A program made the translations under genes and the position numbers. From the NCBI RefSeq assembly GCF_034096925.1, contig NZ_JAWZSQ010000007.1, forward strand, positions 1-64,000: a stretch of 64,000 bases of DNA, read 5' to 3'. This document shows positions 8,265-16,637 of the stretch, piece by piece. The stretch is from Patulibacter defluvii (GTDB lineage: Bacteria; Actinomycetota; Thermoleophilia; Solirubrobacterales; Solirubrobacteraceae). The number at the start of each line of letters is the position of its first letter. The stretch's first letter is position 1. Below the pieces are notes generated by a model that did no database searches, was not told the origin of the DNA, and saw nothing but the letters and a program-made list of their open reading frames with translations.

Positions 8265-9767
8265 ATGATCCGCGCCGTGAGCACCGTCGACCCGCGCACC
8301 CCCGTCCTCGTCGGCACCGGCCAGGTCACCCACCGGCCCGGCGCGGACCCGACGTCGCCGCTCGACCTGATGGTCGAGGCCGCGCGCCGGGCCGCCGCCG
8401 ACGCCGGCCCGGGCGGCGACGCGCTGCTGGCCGGGGTCGAGAGCGTGGCCGTGGTCGACGTCTTCTCGTGGCCGATCCCCGACCCGGGCACGCTGGTGGC
8501 GACCGAGCTGGGGCTCTCCCCGCGCGAGACCGTCCGCTCGGTGATCGGCGGCAACGGGCCGATCGCGCTGCTCGGCGACCTGGCCTCGCGGATCGCCGAC
8601 GGCCAGCTCGACCGCGCGCTGCTGGTCGGTGGCGAGGTGGTCAGCGTCTTCCGCAGCGCGATGGCCAGCGGCGGCCAGACCGGCTGGCCGACCCAGCCCG
8701 ACGGCACCGCCCCGACCCGCGTCGTCGGCCACGACGCGCCGCCGTCGCACCCGGCCGAGCTGGCCGCCGGGCTGGTCGTGCCGGCCAACTACTACCCGGT
8801 CTTCGAGCACGCACTGCGCCACGAGGCCGGCCGCACGACCGCCGAGCAGCAGGCCTGGATCGGCTCCTGGTGGTCGCGCTACAGCGAGGTCGCCGCCGGC
8901 CACCCGAACGCCTGGTCGACGACGCCGATGAGCGCCGAGCAGGTCGCCTCGCCCGAGGCCGGCAACCGCCCGATCAGCGACCCGTACCTGAAGTGCATGG
9001 TGGCCAACATCACCGTCGACCAGTCGGCGGCGCTGCTGCTGACCAGCGCCGGCGCGGCCGAGGCGGCGGGGATCCCCCGCGACCGCTGGGTCTTCGTCCA
9101 CGCCACGGCCGGCGCCGCCGACCACTGGCTGGTCGGCGAGCGCGACCAGCTGCACCGCTCGCCGGCGATCGCCGCCAACGGCGCGGCGGTCTTCGGCCAC
9201 GCCGGGATCGACGCCGACGACGTCGCGCTGGTCGACCTCTACTCCTGCTTCCCGTGCGCGGTCCAGATCGGCGCCCGCGAGCTGGGCTTCGCGGTCGACG
9301 ACCCGGCCCGGCCGCTGACCGTCACCGGCGGGCTGGTCTTCTTCGGCGGGCCGGCCAACAACTACGTGACCCACTCGCTGGCCACGCTGGTCGACCGCGC
9401 GCGCGAGCAGCCCGACGCGCTGGCGCTGGCCAGCGCCGTCGGCTGGTACATGACCAAGCACGGGCTGGCGCTGCTCTCGGCCCGGCCGCCGGCCCGCCCC
9501 TACGCCCACCACGACGTCCAGGCGACGGTCGACGCCGGGCCGCGGCGGTCGATCGTCGAGGACCCCAGCGGCCGCTGGACGGTCGAGAGCTTCACCGCCA
9601 GCTACGACCGCGAGGGCCAGCCGAACTTCGGCACCGTCGTCGCCCGCGACGGCGAGCGGCGGGCGTTCGCCAAGACCGGCGACGCGGCCACGATCGCGAC
9701 CCTGCTCGGCGACGACCCGATCGGCCGCCCGGTCGAGCTGGGCGGCGAGCCGGGCTTCGCGCTCTAG
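8265..9767 (+). CDS. acetyl-CoA acetyltransferase (thiolase)-like protein
   Basis: The 500-aa protein has the thiolase fold. The N-terminal half begins PVLVGTGQVTHRPG. The C-terminal half has DLYSCFPCAVQ and FFGGPANNYVTHSLATLV followed by a small extension. Family members act in fatty acid or sterol side-chain degradation. The position that carries the nucleophilic Cys in classical thiolases reads SVIGGNGP here, with no Cys, so activity may differ. ATG 8265 is used; GTG 8277 is an alternative. Upstream, GAGGTG-C-CACCTC (8242-8254) forms a small perfect palindrome that includes the ribosome-binding site. The stop TAG lies in CTAG 9764-9767 at the edge of the IS remnant. Confidence 0.8.
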   Translation: MIRAVSTVDPRTPVLVGTGQVTHRPGADPTSPLDLMVEAARRAAADAGPGGDALLAGVESVAVVDVFSWPIPDPGTLVATELGLSPRETVRSVIGGNGPIALLGDLASRIADGQLDRALLVGGEVVSVFRSAMASGGQTGWPTQPDGTAPTRVVGHDAPPSHPAELAAGLVVPANYYPVFEHALRHEAGRTTAEQQAWIGSWWSRYSEVAAGHPNAWSTTPMSAEQVASPEAGNRPISDPYLKCMVANITVDQSAALLLTSAGAAEAAGIPRDRWVFVHATAGAADHWLVGERDQLHRSPAIAANGAAVFGHAGIDADDVALVDLYSCFPCAVQIGARELGFAVDDPARPLTVTGGLVFFGGPANNYVTHSLATLVDRAREQPDALALASAVGWYMTKHGLALLSARPPARPYAHHDVQATVDAGPRRSIVEDPSGRWTVESFTASYDREGQPNFGTVVARDGERRAFAKTGDAATIATLLGDDPIGRPVELGGEPGFAL

Positions 9768-9796
9768 CTGTAGTTCCCACGGAGGTTGTTTCATCC

Positions 9797-9855
9797 GGGT
9801 GTCCCGTTCGTAGAGGCTGAGAGTTGCGAAGCACTCAGTCCACGAAGGGACACCC
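9797..9855 (+). other. leader hairpin of the IS left end
   Basis: GGGTGTCCC-G-TTCGT (9797-9811) pairs with ACGAA-GGGACACCC (9842-9855), forming a 14-bp stem with one bulge just before the ATG at 9858. Such hairpins at IS ends block translation driven by read-through transcription. The first codons after it (M-N-L-H) match the usual start of actinobacterial IS481 transposases, but the frame stops at 9876-9878. Confidence 0.6.
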
Positions 9856-9874
9856 GAATGAACCTCCACGGTAG

Positions 9875-10549
9875 CTAGAGAACCTGCAACTCGACCTCGG
9901 CGGCGACCTCGCCGGTCGAGGTCAGCAGACGGAGCTTGCGGGCACCGGAGCGGCCATCGACCTTGCCCACAGAGATCTTGTAGACCCCGTTCTGGACCTT
10001 CGCACGGCCGGTCTCGCCGCCGCCGGCGTCGATCGACACGACCTCTGTCACGCCGTCGGGAGCAAGGCCAAACTTCTCGGTCAGACCGCCGATGGTGCCC
10101 GCGTTGAACGGCACCGGCTTCTCGTCTGCGAGCGCCTCCCGGTTGGCGGCGAGTTGGTCGGCCGTCAGGTCGCCGACATCCGTCGCCGTGAAGCCGAAGC
10201 GGCCGGTCTTGATGTCGTGGCCATCGCCGCAGGTGATTCCCTCAGGCGCCGCCAAGCAGGCCCCGCCATCCCCAGCCGGGACGACGACCCAGTCAGCACC
10301 CTTTCCGGTCGGGTTCGGAACGCTCCGCGCGTCGTCGAACGTCGGCTTGTAGGCGACGCTCTCGGGAACCGCGCGCAACCGCTGGATCTGGTCGGCCGAG
10401 GCCGGAGCGCCTGCCGACAGCGCCACAGCAGCCGGGCCGCGATCGGGAGCGTCGTCGTTGCCGATCACACCGGCCGTACCCACGACTGCTGCCGTGATGA
10501 CCGCCGCGGCGGTCGGGATGGCGACAGAGCGCCGAATCTTGAACTTCAT
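9875..10549 (-). CDS. predicted secreted protein, unknown function (IS passenger)
   Basis: The 224-aa product starts at ATG 10549. The N-terminus is basic (MKFKIRRS) and followed by a hydrophobic stretch to about residue 27, which fits a signal peptide or membrane anchor. The body has two Cys residues (ACLAAPEGITCGDG), likely a disulfide in an exported protein, and a C-terminal beta-rich domain ending in EVAAEVELQVL. I do not recognise a family. Codon choice is less G/C-biased than in neighbouring genes, and the gene lies inside the IS remnant, so it was probably acquired. Its stop lies only 14 bases after the surviving transposase start. Confidence 0.6.
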   Translation of the reverse strand: MKFKIRRSVAIPTAAAVITAAVVGTAGVIGNDDAPDRGPAAVALSAGAPASADQIQRLRAVPESVAYKPTFDDARSVPNPTGKGADWVVVPAGDGGACLAAPEGITCGDGHDIKTGRFGFTATDVGDLTADQLAANREALADEKPVPFNAGTIGGLTEKFGLAPDGVTEVVSIDAGGGETGRAKVQNGVYKISVGKVDGRSGARKLRLLTSTGEVAAEVELQVL

Positions 10550-10577
10550 GCGATCAGTCCTCGTCACGTTCAGTCGG

Positions 10578-10955
10578 CTACCAGTCTTCGCGGGCTCGGG
10601 CGACGACTCCGCCGCCGGAACCGGGGGCGCGAACAGCTGGGTCGTACAGCCGGCAGCCGCAGAGATCGTCGCGGTACGCAAGCGTGCTGCTGCACCGGTT
10701 CTGAATCGGTGCTCCGGTCTTGTTCACGTACGTCTCGATGCACACGGTGTACCCGTCGAGCGAGCGGGCCGAGTTCTTCCTGAGGCTGCGCCTGGGCCCT
10801 TGCTCCTCGCGCCCTGCGTAGAGAAACGCTCCGGACGTGTCGCTGCCCCCAGGAGGCCAGTACACGTACGTCGCCGCCCCAGCGACGGCAGGGATCGACA
10901 CGGTCAGCGCCAGAGCTGACGCGAGAACAGCTACGCGCCTGTTCCTGGTATTCAT
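10578..10955 (-). CDS. small secreted Cys-containing protein, unknown function (IS passenger)
   Basis: The 125-aa product has a clear Sec signal peptide (basic MNTRNRR, hydrophobic core, likely cut after AVAGA near residue 27). The mature part of about 98 aa has four Cys residues (VCIE, NRCSS, DLCGC) and no membrane segment. It lies 28 bases upstream of, and in the same direction as, the other passenger gene, so the two may form an operon. No family is recognised. Gene-finding confidence rests on the signal peptide and on an ATG preceded by purines. Confidence 0.55.
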   Translation of the reverse strand: MNTRNRRVAVLASALALTVSIPAVAGAATYVYWPPGGSDTSGAFLYAGREEQGPRRSLRKNSARSLDGYTVCIETYVNKTGAPIQNRCSSTLAYRDDLCGCRLYDPAVRAPGSGGGVVARAREDW

Positions 10956-11340
10956 GGCCGCAGACTAGCAACGCCCGTCCGGTTCCAGACGACCTGCACA
11001 CGGATTCAAGAAACAGACCGGAAACGGCCAAGAGTCGAAGTGGGCGTCTGGTGGCCGCCGAATCTTCAGGTCGCTCCAGTGGCGACCGCTCCAAAGAGCA
11101 GTCCAGAAGGACGACCACATAGCGATACGTGTCCGACATCCGTTCGAATCTTTCGCCAGACGGACGGCCTGGCAAGTGGTTCGGAGCCTGTTTCGACCCT
11201 CTCGGGTGGCCTTCCACAGCGAATAGCGGACCCCCCAGCGTTCCCGCGTCGAGATTCTCGACGTACACGTATCCCTTGCGCTCGTGGTGCAGCAGGAACA
11301 CTGCGCATTCGAACTCGGGCGAGGCTCCGCAAGAGCTTGC
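10956..11340. other. lower-GC passenger DNA without a confident gene
   Basis: These bases are visibly poorer in G+C than the rest of the window and sit between the two passenger genes and the transposase remnant. A minus-strand frame from GTG 11301 (beginning FLLHHERKGYVYVENLDAGTL after the start) looks protein-like for about 70 codons. It then runs antisense through the neighbouring gene, which suggests a truncated or frameshifted gene. It could equally serve as the promoter region for the passenger genes. Confidence 0.35.
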
Positions 11341-11586
11341 CGTTGCAGCCGCTCGCCCGGCGTATCACCCGCAGACCAACACGGTTTCATCCGCACGAGG
11401 CTCAACGGCTGGGCCCACGGGCCGATCTACGGCTCCTTGAGTGAGCGTTCCCGCGCTCCCGGGGTAGCTGCTTCCTACGACCGCCGACGACCCCACGCCG
11501 CGCTGAACGGTCGACCTCCGGCCCTGCCGGGCCTCGACGCGACCCCGGCACCTGACCGAAACAACCTCCCTAGCCCTTACGGCTAG
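11340..11586 (+). pseudogene. IS481-family transposase, C-terminal remnant
   Basis: In two adjoining frames the DNA reads PAYHPQTN and then FIRTRLNGWAHGPIYGS, SYDRRRPHAALNGRPP and NNLPSPYG before a stop at 11584. These match the C-terminal end of IS481-type integrase-fold transposases (PYRPQTNGKAER, FIRTLL-WAY, YNRRRPH-LGGRPP and an NNL tail). A deletion after PQTN shifts the frame and removes the segment holding the third catalytic acidic residue, and another base is lost before the YDRRRPH block. The N-terminal two thirds of the transposase are absent, so it cannot be active. Confidence 0.75.
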
Positions 11587-13283
11587 CGCTGCGGACGGAC
11601 CTGGGCCCGCAGCCAGGGGCCGTCGGCGACCCGCACCGAGACCCGCGTGCGGGCGGCGCCACGCAACCGCCGCTCGGCCCGCGCCGAGAGCCGCACGCTG
11701 ATCCGGCAGCGGAGCGCCCCGCAGGTGCCGACGCGGGTCGCGATCCGCTTGCGGCGGGCGTCGCGGATCGTCGCCCGGCAGCGGCCGAGGCAGCGGACCG
11801 AGAGCCGGATCGACGACGAGCGGCGCGGCAGCCGCAGCGTCCGCGAGCGGATCCGGGCGACGGCCTGGGCCTCCTCCTCGGCGCTCCGGACGACGGCCGC
11901 CGCCGGCTCCTCGGTCTGCAGCGAGCCGTCGGCGCGGAACCAGTCGGGGTGCGCGGCCCGAAGCGTCGCGGCGCTGCCGTCGCGACGCAGCGCGGCCAGG
12001 CAGTGCGGCTGCCGCGCGACCGTGCTGGCGCGGACCACGAAGTCGCGGTAGGCGACCGCGGTCGGCTTGAGGGCGAAGGCGGTCTCCGGTCCCCACAGCA
12101 GGCCGTAGAACTCCTCCCGCACCAGCCGCTGGTAGGCGTCCTCCGGCACCGTCAGGTCGCGCGGCGGCACCGCGTTCGAGGTGTAGAGCGTGTGGACCTG
12201 CCAGACCGGCACGTTGCAGTCGTTGCGGCTGCCCAGCTCGGCGCCGCGACGGACCATCGCGGCCCGCGCCGACTCCTGCGAGCCGTGGTCGCGGAAGACC
12301 CCGTCGATGAACCCGGGCGGCGTCGTGACCCCGGTCTCGGTGGCCAGGATCGGCACCCACGGCGGGATCCCGAGCGCCAGCAGCAACTGGCGGTAGGCGA
12401 CGACGTCGCCGAGCACCGCCTCGCCCGAGCCGGCCACGCCGTGGCCGCCGTAGGGATGGAGCCCGAAGCCGTCGAGCCGGCCGAGGACCGTCCGGTCGGC
12501 CGCCGCGACCGCCCGCAGGAAGTGCTGGATCGCCAGCACCCGCCGCGGATCGGTCTCGCGGTCGAGCCAGTGGTTCGACGGCCCGGCGAAGGCGACCCGC
12601 AGCGACGGCGTGCGGCCGTGGAGCGCGTCGAGGGCGGCGTCGAGCATCCGCGCGTAGGCGGCCGCGTCGACCGGGCCGCACCAGCGCGAGGGGTCGTTGG
12701 TCTCGTTGCCGACCTCGAGCCACTGCGGGGCCAGCCCCTGGTCGAGCTTGCCGTGGGCGCGCCAGAAGCTGCCGCCGGCGGCGTAGCGATCGGCGACCCA
12801 GCGCACGAACGAGCGCAGCGCGCCGAGGTCGGGTTGGCCGTAGCTGACGTCGCCGTGGCGGCAGCCGGGCGGGCCGGCCCACGGCGGCCACGAGTCGAGC
12901 ACGAACTGGACCCGGACCCCGCGCTTGGCGAGGCCGCCGACGAGCGTGTCGAGCAGGCCGGGGTCGTGCTGGCCGCGCCGCGGCTCGGTCGCCGCCCAGC
13001 TGAGCGTGACGCGGGCGGTGGTCAGCCGCATGTCGCGGATCCGGTCCATCATCCGCTCGCTCTCGGTGATGTCCCGCTGCTGGATCGCGTGGACCAGCTC
13101 GAGCGTGTTGACCCCGTAGTCGACGCCGCCGAGGGTCGCCCGCGGTTCCGGGACCGGGGCCGGTTGCTGGGCCTCGGCGGTCGCGACCGGCAGCCCGCCG
13201 ATCGCCGCCGCGAGCAGCGCGACCAGCGCCGCCCGCAGGCGTGCGCCTCCGCCGATCCGTGATCGCCCGCCCGACGCCCCCAT
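11583..13283 (-). CDS. secreted clan GH-A glycoside hydrolase
   Basis: The 566-aa product has an N-terminal signal sequence (hydrophobic residues about 17-35, Ala-rich cleavage region) and then a TIM-barrel hydrolase. Clan GH-A signs are WLEVGNETN, where the Glu after Asn is the acid/base, and ILATETG, where the second Glu is the nucleophile; DGFGLHPYGG also fits the barrel. It resembles GH39/GH5-like beta-glycosidases. The last 100 residues form an Arg-rich, Cys-containing beta domain (CLGRCRATI, CGALRCRISV) seen in many exported proteins of this lineage. The substrate is unknown. The start ATG 13283 was chosen because the upstream frame is antisense to the acyl-CoA dehydrogenase. Confidence 0.8.
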   Translation of the reverse strand: MGASGGRSRIGGGARLRAALVALLAAAIGGLPVATAEAQQPAPVPEPRATLGGVDYGVNTLELVHAIQQRDITESERMMDRIRDMRLTTARVTLSWAATEPRRGQHDPGLLDTLVGGLAKRGVRVQFVLDSWPPWAGPPGCRHGDVSYGQPDLGALRSFVRWVADRYAAGGSFWRAHGKLDQGLAPQWLEVGNETNDPSRWCGPVDAAAYARMLDAALDALHGRTPSLRVAFAGPSNHWLDRETDPRRVLAIQHFLRAVAAADRTVLGRLDGFGLHPYGGHGVAGSGEAVLGDVVAYRQLLLALGIPPWVPILATETGVTTPPGFIDGVFRDHGSQESARAAMVRRGAELGSRNDCNVPVWQVHTLYTSNAVPPRDLTVPEDAYQRLVREEFYGLLWGPETAFALKPTAVAYRDFVVRASTVARQPHCLAALRRDGSAATLRAAHPDWFRADGSLQTEEPAAAVVRSAEEEAQAVARIRSRTLRLPRRSSSIRLSVRCLGRCRATIRDARRKRIATRVGTCGALRCRISVRLSARAERRLRGAARTRVSVRVADGPWLRAQVRPQR

Positions 13284-13330
13284 GCCCCGGCACGGTACCC
13301 GACCGCGGCCGGCTCCGGGCCGGCTTGGTC

Positions 13331-13345
13331 GGCTGGCCAGCCGGG
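13331..13345. promoter_or_regulatory. possible operator shared by both acyl-CoA dehydrogenase genes
   Basis: GGCTGGCCAGCCGGG contains the palindrome CGGCTGGCCAGCCG (13330-13343) and lies 49 bases upstream of the dehydrogenase start. A copy with one difference (GGCTGGCCAACCGGG, 57064-57078) lies 72 bases upstream of the other acyl-CoA dehydrogenase in this window. This would fit a dimeric fatty-acid-responsive repressor. The string is also common in coding DNA here, so the coincidence is only moderately strong. Confidence 0.35.
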
Positions 13346-13394
13346 GCCGTGGCCTGTCACACTCGCGGCGCCGCCACCGGAGGAGCGCACGACG

Positions 13395-14543
13395 ATGAAG
13401 AGGACCCTGTTCGAGGACGAGCACGAGGAGTTCCGGCACAGCTTCCGGACCTTCCTCGAGCGCGAGGTCGCGCCCCACGACCGCGAGTGGGACGCGGCCG
13501 GGATCGTCCCCCACGAGATCTACGAGGCGGCCGGCGAGAACGGCTTCCTCTGCATGTCGGTGCCGGAGGAGTACGGCGGCGCCGGGGTCGACGACTTCCG
13601 CTTCAACGCGGTCCAGCACGAGGAGCTGATGCGGCTCGGGCTGACCGGGTTCGGGATCGGCGTGATGCTCCACAACGACGTCTGCCTGCCCTACTTCCTG
13701 CACTACACGAATGAGGAGCAGAAGCAGCGCTGGCTGCCGGGGATGGTCAGCGGCCGGATCGTGACGGCGATCGGGATGACCGAGCCGGGGATCGGCTCCG
13801 ACCTCGGTCGGCTGGCCACCACCGCCCGCCGCGACGGCGAGCACTACGTGGTCAACGGCGCCAAGACCTTCATCACCAACGGCATCAACGCCGACCTGGT
13901 GATGACCGCCGTCAAGACCGACCCGACCCAGCGCCACCGCGGGATCAGCCTGATCGGGATCGAGCGCGACACGCCCGGCTTCGAGCGCGGCCGCAACCTG
14001 GAGAAGGTCGGCCTCCACGGGCAGGACACCGCCGAGCTGTTCTTCAGCGACGCCCTGGTGCCGGTCGAGAACCTGCTCGGCGAGGAGGGCAAGGGCTTCG
14101 GCTACCTGGTCGCCAGCCTCGCCCAGGAGCGGCTGTCGGTGGCCTGGGACGCGTGGTCGTCGGCCAGCGCCGGGCTCGACTGGACGATCGAGTACGTCAA
14201 GCAGCGCGAGGCCTTCGGCCAGACGATCGCCGACTTCCAGACCACCCGCCACGCGCTGGCCGACTGCCGGACCGAGGTCGACGTCGCGCGGACCTTCCTC
14301 GACCGCTGCACCGTGGCCCTCAACGACGGCGAGCTGACCGTCGAGGAGGCCGCCCAGGTGAAGCTGTGGACGACCGAGATGCAGACCCGGGTGCTCGACC
14401 GCTGCGTCCAGCTGCACGGCGGCTACGGCTACATGGTCGAGACCCCGATCGCGCGCGCCTGGGCCGACGGCCGGGTGACCCGGATCTACGCCGGCGCCAA
14501 CGAGGTGATGAAGGAGATCATCGGCCGGGCGGTGCTCGCCTGA
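13395..14543 (+). CDS. acyl-CoA dehydrogenase
   Basis: The 382-aa flavoprotein would oxidise an acyl-CoA to the trans-2-enoyl-CoA, passing electrons to ETF. The N-terminal helical domain, the middle beta domain (TAIGMTEPGIGSDL, FITNGINADL) and the C-terminal helical domain (QLHGGYGYM, RVTRIYAGANEVM) are all present at normal family length. The spot where many members have the catalytic Glu (IYEGT) reads IYAGA, so the base may lie elsewhere, as in isovaleryl-CoA-type enzymes. A Shine-Dalgarno GGAGG lies near 13379. It is divergent from the GH-A gene. The chain-length preference is not readable. Confidence 0.9.
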   Translation: MKRTLFEDEHEEFRHSFRTFLEREVAPHDREWDAAGIVPHEIYEAAGENGFLCMSVPEEYGGAGVDDFRFNAVQHEELMRLGLTGFGIGVMLHNDVCLPYFLHYTNEEQKQRWLPGMVSGRIVTAIGMTEPGIGSDLGRLATTARRDGEHYVVNGAKTFITNGINADLVMTAVKTDPTQRHRGISLIGIERDTPGFERGRNLEKVGLHGQDTAELFFSDALVPVENLLGEEGKGFGYLVASLAQERLSVAWDAWSSASAGLDWTIEYVKQREAFGQTIADFQTTRHALADCRTEVDVARTFLDRCTVALNDGELTVEEAAQVKLWTTEMQTRVLDRCVQLHGGYGYMVETPIARAWADGRVTRIYAGANEVMKEIIGRAVLA

Positions 14544-14564
14544 GGGCGGGCAGGCCGGCGGGCG

Positions 14565-15449
14565 CTACCCCAGGTGGCGCTGGAGGAAGGCCAGCTGGTC
14601 GGCGACGACCCGCTCGAAGGCATCGCCGACGTAGATGTCGAAGTGGCCGATCGGGTAGTGGATCGCCTCGCCGCGGGGGGCGGCCGCGGCCATCTTGGCG
14701 GCCGCGCCGGGCGGGGTCGTCTGGTCCTCGTCGCAGATGCAGACCAGCAGCGGCGCCTGGACCTTCGGCGCCCGCCGGATCGGCCGGTAGAGCGGCATCG
14801 TCAGCGCGATCCGGCCGGCGACCGCGTTCTGCCAGCGGGTCCCCTCCCCCTGGATCGCCTGGAAGCCCGGCTCGGCCTCGGGCGCGGTCATCACCGCGAA
14901 GGTGCCCGGCGCGCCGACGGCCGGGATCCGGTGGGCGTCGCGGCCGAGCAGCGCCCCGGCCTGGTCGCGGAGCCCGGCGACGGTCAGGCCCAGCAGGTTG
15001 CGCAGCGGCACCTCTCGGAGGGTCGGGATCGAGTCGGCGTAGGGCGCCTGCGAGACGACCGCCGCGATCGCCGGGTCGCCGGCCGCCACCGCCACCACGT
15101 GGCCGCCGCTGAACGAGCTGCCCCAGAGCGCGATCCGCTCGCGGTCGACCCCGTCGAGCCCGCGCACGTAGGCGAGCGCCGCCCGGTAGTCGTCGTGCTG
15201 CTTGCCGATGTCGAGCAGCTGCCGCGGCTCGCCCTCGCTGGCGCCGAAGTGGCGGTAGTCGAAGGCCAGGACCACGAAGCCGGCGGCGGCGAAGCGCTCG
15301 GCGTAGGCCGGCAGCCGCTCCTCGCGGGTGGCGCTGAAGCCGTGCGCCATCACCACCGCGGGGTGCGGGCCGTCGCCGTCCGGCCGGTACAGGTAGGCCG
15401 CGCACTGGGCGCCGCCGGAGGGGAACGTGACCTCGCTGCGCTCGGGCAT
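14565..15449 (-). CDS. alpha/beta hydrolase (dienelactone-hydrolase/acetyl-xylan-esterase-like)
   Basis: The 294-aa cytoplasmic hydrolase starts at ATG 15449. It shows the oxyanion/strand motif VVMAHGFSATREER, the DYRHFGASEG strand, the nucleophile elbow GSSFSGGH, the acid in CDEDQTTP and the catalytic His in YPIGHFDIY. The family is DUF1100/S9-like single-domain hydrolases acting on small esters or peptides. It converges on the acyl-CoA dehydrogenase with 21 bases between stops. Substrate unknown. Confidence 0.8.
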   Translation of the reverse strand: MPERSEVTFPSGGAQCAAYLYRPDGDGPHPAVVMAHGFSATREERLPAYAERFAAAGFVVLAFDYRHFGASEGEPRQLLDIGKQHDDYRAALAYVRGLDGVDRERIALWGSSFSGGHVVAVAAGDPAIAAVVSQAPYADSIPTLREVPLRNLLGLTVAGLRDQAGALLGRDAHRIPAVGAPGTFAVMTAPEAEPGFQAIQGEGTRWQNAVAGRIALTMPLYRPIRRAPKVQAPLLVCICDEDQTTPPGAAAKMAAAAPRGEAIHYPIGHFDIYVGDAFERVVADQLAFLQRHLG

Positions 15450-15509
15450 GGCCCGCAGCCTATAGCCGCCCCCGCCGGCGGTCGCTGGCGGAACCCGTGA
15501 GCGCGCCGC

Positions 15510-16574
15510 TCACCAGCCGGCGGGCAGCGAGCGGTAGTAGACGAGCGGCCCGACCAGCTTGCCGCTGAAGACGTAGGCGGAGACGAACAGCACCCGGCCG
15601 AGCCGCAGCGGCCCGGGCAGGACCTTGACCGTCGGCACCCCGACCGAGGTCAGCGGCCCGAACCAGCCGTTCAGCGTCATGCCCTCGGTGGTCCCGGTCG
15701 TCAGGTCCTCGAGCGCCAGCGACCAGGCGCCGAAGCTGCCGGGCAGCCGCTGCGCCTCGACCACGTCCCAGCGACCGCCGGCCAGCTCCAGGTGCGAGCG
15801 CTTGCCGTGGCTGGCCAGGAACCCGGCCTGCCGCAGCCGCCGGCCGGTCGCGGCGTCGCTCGTCGCCCGCCAGTCGCGGAAGCCGCGCAGGTAGCCCTCG
15901 GCCTGGCGGTCGACGCCGCGGGCACCGGCGTTGTAGTGGAAGCCGATCCGCAGCACCGAGGTCTCCGGCCGCCCGCTCCAGGCGATCCCCTCGATGCTCG
16001 GCGTGCCCTCGTTGGTCGGCGAGAGCGTCCGCGGCAGCAGCTGCTCCATCGCCCAGCGGTTGCGCAGCAGCTGCTCGCGGCCCGGGTAGTAGCGGACGCG
16101 GATCTGGCTCTTGCCGCTGCCCCGCTCGAGCGCGGTGTAGTCCTCGTAGGCGACCAGGAAGCCGCCGCCGGGGAGGCTGCGGATCGTCGGCATGTTGCCG
16201 CCGTCGACGTCGAGATCGGTGATCCGGCGCCAGTTGATCAGGTCGGTCGAGGCGCCGACGCTGACCGTGTAGTCGGTCGCCCCCGGTCCGTGCGGCCAGA
16301 AGTAGACGCCCAGGTAGCCGACGCCGATCGGGTCGGCGACGACGTCGAGCCCGGCCAGCTGCCGGCGGCCCGTGTCCTTGGCCCCGTAGCGGACGTGGAG
16401 CGGGTCGCGCGGGACCGCCTCCAGCAGCGCGCGCGGCGACGGCGCGGCGGCTGATCGGGCGGTCGCGCCGCCGAGGCCGCCGAGGGCGAGGGCGGCGACC
16501 AGCGCGCCGACCAGTGGTCCGCGCGAGCGCACGCGCGTGCGCCGCTGCCGTCCTCCCCCCAACCCGTCGCCCAT
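15510..16574 (-). CDS. secreted five-bladed beta-propeller (GH43/GH32-like) protein
   Basis: The 354-aa product starts at ATG 16574 (GTG 16577 directly precedes it). A twin-Arg/basic stretch and a hydrophobic segment at about residues 23-45 form a signal peptide. The body repeats propeller motifs typical of glycosidases with a GH43-like fold, e.g. YTVSVGASTDLINWRRI, GGFLVAYEDY and TLNGWFGPLT. No catalytic triad can be assigned with certainty, so it may be a glycan-binding or lytic protein. It sits in a block of exported carbohydrate-related proteins. Confidence 0.6.
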   Translation of the reverse strand: MGDGLGGGRQRRTRVRSRGPLVGALVAALALGGLGGATARSAAAPSPRALLEAVPRDPLHVRYGAKDTGRRQLAGLDVVADPIGVGYLGVYFWPHGPGATDYTVSVGASTDLINWRRITDLDVDGGNMPTIRSLPGGGFLVAYEDYTALERGSGKSQIRVRYYPGREQLLRNRWAMEQLLPRTLSPTNEGTPSIEGIAWSGRPETSVLRIGFHYNAGARGVDRQAEGYLRGFRDWRATSDAATGRRLRQAGFLASHGKRSHLELAGGRWDVVEAQRLPGSFGAWSLALEDLTTGTTEGMTLNGWFGPLTSVGVPTVKVLPGPLRLGRVLFVSAYVFSGKLVGPLVYYRSLPAGW

Positions 16575-16637
16575 CACCCGAGGGCGAGCCTACGGGAGCG
16601 TCGCCACGGCGGCAAATCGGGCGACGGCGAGCGCTGC

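Larger units (their letters stand above)
9769..11582 (+). mobile_element. decayed IS481-family insertion sequence with replaced interior
   Basis: Both ends of an IS481-type element survive. GGAGGTTGTTTC at 9781-9792 is matched by its reverse complement at 11558-11569, and the outer 24 bases of the two ends agree at about 17 positions. A 5-bp direct repeat, CTAGC, flanks the element (9764-9768 and 11583-11587), as expected for a target-site duplication. The left end keeps the leader hairpin and the first codons of a transposase (ATG AAC CTC CAC at 9858, then a premature TAG). The right end keeps a transposase C-terminus. About 1.45 kb in between is unrelated, lower-GC DNA carrying two genes read on the other strand. 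Confidence 0.75.

Noticed and set aside
10570..11301. A 243-codon minus-strand frame through the IS cargo
   Set aside because: Only the first 70 codons look protein-like; the rest is antisense-shifted relative to the secreted-protein gene at 10578, so it is not one gene.
13284..14417. N-terminal extension of the GH-A hydrolase on the minus strand
   Set aside because: It is antisense to the acyl-CoA dehydrogenase; ATG 13283 is followed at once by a proper signal peptide.
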